The notes beneath the pieces were generated by a model, which worked only from the letters and a program-made list of their open reading frames with translations, was not told the origin of the DNA and did not search any database. Made by a program: the position numbers and the translations under genes. Below, piece after piece: positions 11,747 through 12,863 of a DNA stretch of 12,863 nt (positions are counted from its first letter, which is position 1; every line of letters begins with the position of its first letter). This DNA comes from an uncultured Tolumonas sp. GTDB taxonomy: Bacteria > Pseudomonadota > Gammaproteobacteria > Enterobacterales > Aeromonadaceae. The stretch lies in contig CAIZDF010000126.1 of the NCBI GenBank assembly GCA_903931645.1, positions 1-12,863 of the forward strand. The letters run 5' to 3'.

Positions 11747-11787
11747 GTGAGGATCGAGATAAAACGACAACCTTACCTGTCTGCTCT

Positions 11788-11808
11788 GCCAGTTATTGAT
11801 TCGCTGGC
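11788..11808. repeat. Inverted repeat just upstream of the rpmH promoter
   Basis: GCCAG (11788-11792) and CTGGC (11804-11808) form a 5-bp inverted repeat with an 11-base spacer, ending 3 bases before the rpmH -35. The position would suit an activator or repressor site. The arms are short and chance cannot be excluded. Confidence 0.25.
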
Positions 11809-11811
11809 CGA

Positions 11812-11840
11812 TTGACGTGTAGCCGTTATCTGTTTAAAAT
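11812..11840 (+). promoter_or_regulatory. Sigma-70 promoter of the rpmH operon
   Basis: TTGACG (11812-11817) and TAAAAT (11835-11840) are separated by 17 bases, close to the sigma-70 consensus. Transcription would begin near 11847, giving a leader of about 86 bases before rpmH. The leader contains two small hairpins (arms 11865-11868/11877-11880 and 11882-11885/11891-11894). A weaker pair, TTGAAT at 11850 and TATATC at 11871, has a 15-base spacer. Confidence 0.75.
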
Positions 11841-11932
11841 CCCGCCTCTTTGAATTGATGTTTTCGCCATTATATCGGCGCGTCGGTAGGCGACAGCATC
11901 AAATCTGTACAGTTAATTCACGGATTATAGCT

Positions 11933-12070
11933 ATGAAACGTACTTTCCAACCTTCAGTACTGAAACGTGCTCGTAACCACGGTTTCCGTTCTCGTATGGC
12001 AACAGTCGGTGGCCGCAAAGTTCTGGCTGCTCGCCGCGCTAAAGGTCGCGCTCGTCTGACCACTGTTTAA
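11933..12070 (+). CDS. rpmH: 50S ribosomal protein L34
   Basis: L34 is a tiny, very basic protein of the large ribosomal subunit. The product is 45 residues (E. coli 46): [20 protein letters not shown] at the start and [12 protein letters not shown] at the end, a near-identical family match. The start is the ATG at 11933 with CGGA upstream; a longer in-frame start at 11855 adds residues foreign to the family and is rejected. The stop TAA shares one base with the rnpA start (TAATG), so the two are translated in concert. It is the first gene of the rpmH-rnpA-yidD-yidC operon. Confidence 0.97.
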   Translation: MKRTFQPSVLKRARNHGFRSRMATVGGRKVLAARRAKGRARLTTV

Positions 12071-12429
12071 TGGTCAAGCAAGTAACCTTTCCTCGGGAGT
12101 TACGTCTGTTAACTCCCGACACTTTTCAAAAAGTCTTCGCGCAACCAGTGCGAGCCTCTTCGCCTCATCTCACTCTGCTAGCAATTCGTAATGAACTGAC
12201 GCATCCTCGTCTGGGTTTAGCTATACCTAAAAAAGCACTGAAGCGTGCTGTATGGCGTAACCGCGTAAAACGTCAGATCAGAGAAAGTTTTCGTTTACAT
12301 CAACACGAATTACCGCCGATTGATATTGTTGTGATCGCTAAAGCACCCGTGCGTGGATTGGAAAACCCCGATTTATCACAACTACTGGATAAGCTATGGC
12401 GCACCCTCGCACGCCGCAGCAATGGCTAG
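12070..12429 (+). CDS. rnpA: Ribonuclease P protein component
   Basis: RnpA is the protein cofactor that helps the RNase P RNA remove 5' leaders from tRNA precursors. The product is 119 residues, the family's usual size, beginning [20 protein letters not shown]. The conserved RNR-type basic helix is present as [14 protein letters not shown] (about residues 62-75), which contacts the RNA. GLAIPKK precedes it, and DIVVIAK follows as the next core strand. The ATG overlaps the rpmH stop by one base and no separate Shine-Dalgarno is obvious, pointing to translational coupling. The 3' end overlaps yidD by 34 bases, an arrangement also seen in E. coli. Confidence 0.96.
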   Translation: MVKQVTFPRELRLLTPDTFQKVFAQPVRASSPHLTLLAIRNELTHPRLGLAIPKKALKRAVWRNRVKRQIRESFRLHQHELPPIDIVVIAKAPVRGLENPDLSQLLDKLWRTLARRSNG

Positions 12430-12653
12430 TCGTTGCACTCATAAGAGTCTACCAGTGGGTCATTAGTCCGCTTCTTGGCCCACGTTGCCGCTTTACACCA
12501 ACCTGTTCTCAATACATGATTGATGCAATTTGCCTACACGGTCTCATAAAAGGCATTTGGTTAGGTGGCAAACGTCTATTAAAATGTCACCCTTTACATT
12601 CAGGCGGCCATGATCCGGTTCCGCAACCTCAGCAATCGAAGCGAAGAAAATAA
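12396..12653 (+). CDS. yidD: Membrane protein insertion efficiency factor YidD
   Basis: YidD is a small inner-membrane-associated protein that assists YidC-dependent insertion of membrane proteins. The product is 85 residues, as in E. coli. It shows the family hallmarks [21 protein letters not shown], the TCSQY motif with nearby Cys residues, [20 protein letters not shown] and DPVP. The start at 12396 lies inside the rnpA reading frame, with GGA 6 bases upstream; E. coli has the same overlap, which supports it. The stop is 2 bases before the yidC ATG. Confidence 0.95.
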   Translation: MAHPRTPQQWLVVALIRVYQWVISPLLGPRCRFTPTCSQYMIDAICLHGLIKGIWLGGKRLLKCHPLHSGGHDPVPQPQQSKRRK

Positions 12654-12655
12654 CT

Positions 12656-12863
12656 ATGCAACCTCAACGTAATCTCCTCTTGATCGGCTTATTGCTGGTC
12701 TCCTTCATGCTCTGGCAGAGCTGGATGGTTGATAAGGCGCCGAAAATGTTTGCCTCGCGCCTCGGATTTATCAGTGCGGTTTTGGGCTCGTTATTTATTA
12801 CTTATAATTTGCCAACTGCATCGCGCGGTATTATTGGCATGTTTGTAGTGTTAGCTACCCTCA
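12656..12863 (+). CDS. yidC: YidC membrane insertase, N-terminus only; continues into unrelated sequence at window edge
   Basis: YidC inserts and folds inner-membrane proteins, alone or with the Sec translocon. The first 29-30 residues ([20 protein letters not shown], then [10 protein letters not shown]) are a clear match to the E. coli YidC start [20 protein letters not shown], the first transmembrane helix. The position directly after yidD is the standard one. From about residue 31 (base 12746) the frame stays open to the edge, but the sequence becomes a run of hydrophobic segments. YidC instead has a polar, Gln/Thr/Ala-rich periplasmic stretch at this place. The identity of the 5' part is firm; whether an intact yidC exists here is doubtful. 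Confidence 0.75.
   Translation, partial: MQPQRNLLLIGLLLVSFMLWQSWMVDKAPKMFASRLGFISAVLGSLFITYNLPTASRGIIGMFVVLATL
12746..12863 (+). other. Non-YidC hydrophobic coding sequence joined in frame to yidC
   Basis: These 118 bases encode about 39 residues starting [20 protein letters not shown], with a second hydrophobic stretch [12 protein letters not shown]. They read as two membrane segments of an unidentified membrane protein. SRLGFI faintly recalls the start of sodium-dependent neurotransmitter-type transporters, but the GNIWRFP motif of that family is missing, so I do not assign it. An ATG at 12746 follows AAGG with an 8-base spacer and could act as its own start. The join may be a real rearrangement, an insertion, or an assembly artefact. 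Confidence 0.5.

Overview
The window is a chromosomal segment of a gammaproteobacterium, organised around the replication-initiation gene cluster. GyrB, DnaA, DnaN, RecF, L34, RnpA and YidD are all close to their Escherichia coli counterparts, and GyrB carries the long Toprim-domain insertion typical of gammaproteobacteria. Two further signals narrow this down: a perfect chromosomal parS site (absent from Enterobacterales) and dense GATC sites at dnaA (suggesting a Dam/SeqA lineage). Together they point to a Vibrio/Aeromonas/Shewanella-like group. An Aeromonadales member is my best guess, but this is inference.

Layout, left to right. (1) 1-964, minus strand: the 5' part of a periplasmic polyamine-binding (PotD/PotF-like) protein, cut by the window edge. 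(2) 1137-7163, minus strand: the tightly packed operon dnaA-dnaN-recF-gyrB, closed by an intrinsic terminator at 1081-1113. A perfect 16-bp parS centromere site lies in the 3' end of recF, and a near-perfect second copy lies mid-gene. (3) 7164-7354: the dnaA control region, with two perfect DnaA boxes in opposite orientation and eight GATC sites. (4) 7315-8070, minus strand: an XRE-type helix-turn-helix regulator of unknown role. It is divergent from (5) 8209-11679, plus strand: a large three-part LplT-Aas fusion (lysophospholipid flippase, acyltransferase and acyl-ACP synthetase) for phospholipid repair. (6) 11680-11932: terminator, rpmH promoter and leader. (7) 11933-12863, plus strand: rpmH-rnpA-yidD-yidC, with overlapping or nearly touching reading frames; yidC runs off the window.

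How it works together: DnaA starts replication, the beta clamp, RecF and gyrase support fork progression and repair, and parS would be loaded with ParB to segregate the origin region. L34, RnpA, YidD and YidC link ribosome assembly, tRNA processing and membrane-protein insertion. The lipid-repair fusion and the XRE regulator sit between dnaA and rpmH, which are direct divergent neighbours in E. coli and many relatives, so this junction is split here.

Two points most deserve a second look. One is the parS pair embedded in recF. The other is the right edge, where yidC matches the family for about 30 codons and then continues in frame into hydrophobic sequence that does not look like YidC, suggesting a rearrangement or an assembly chimera.
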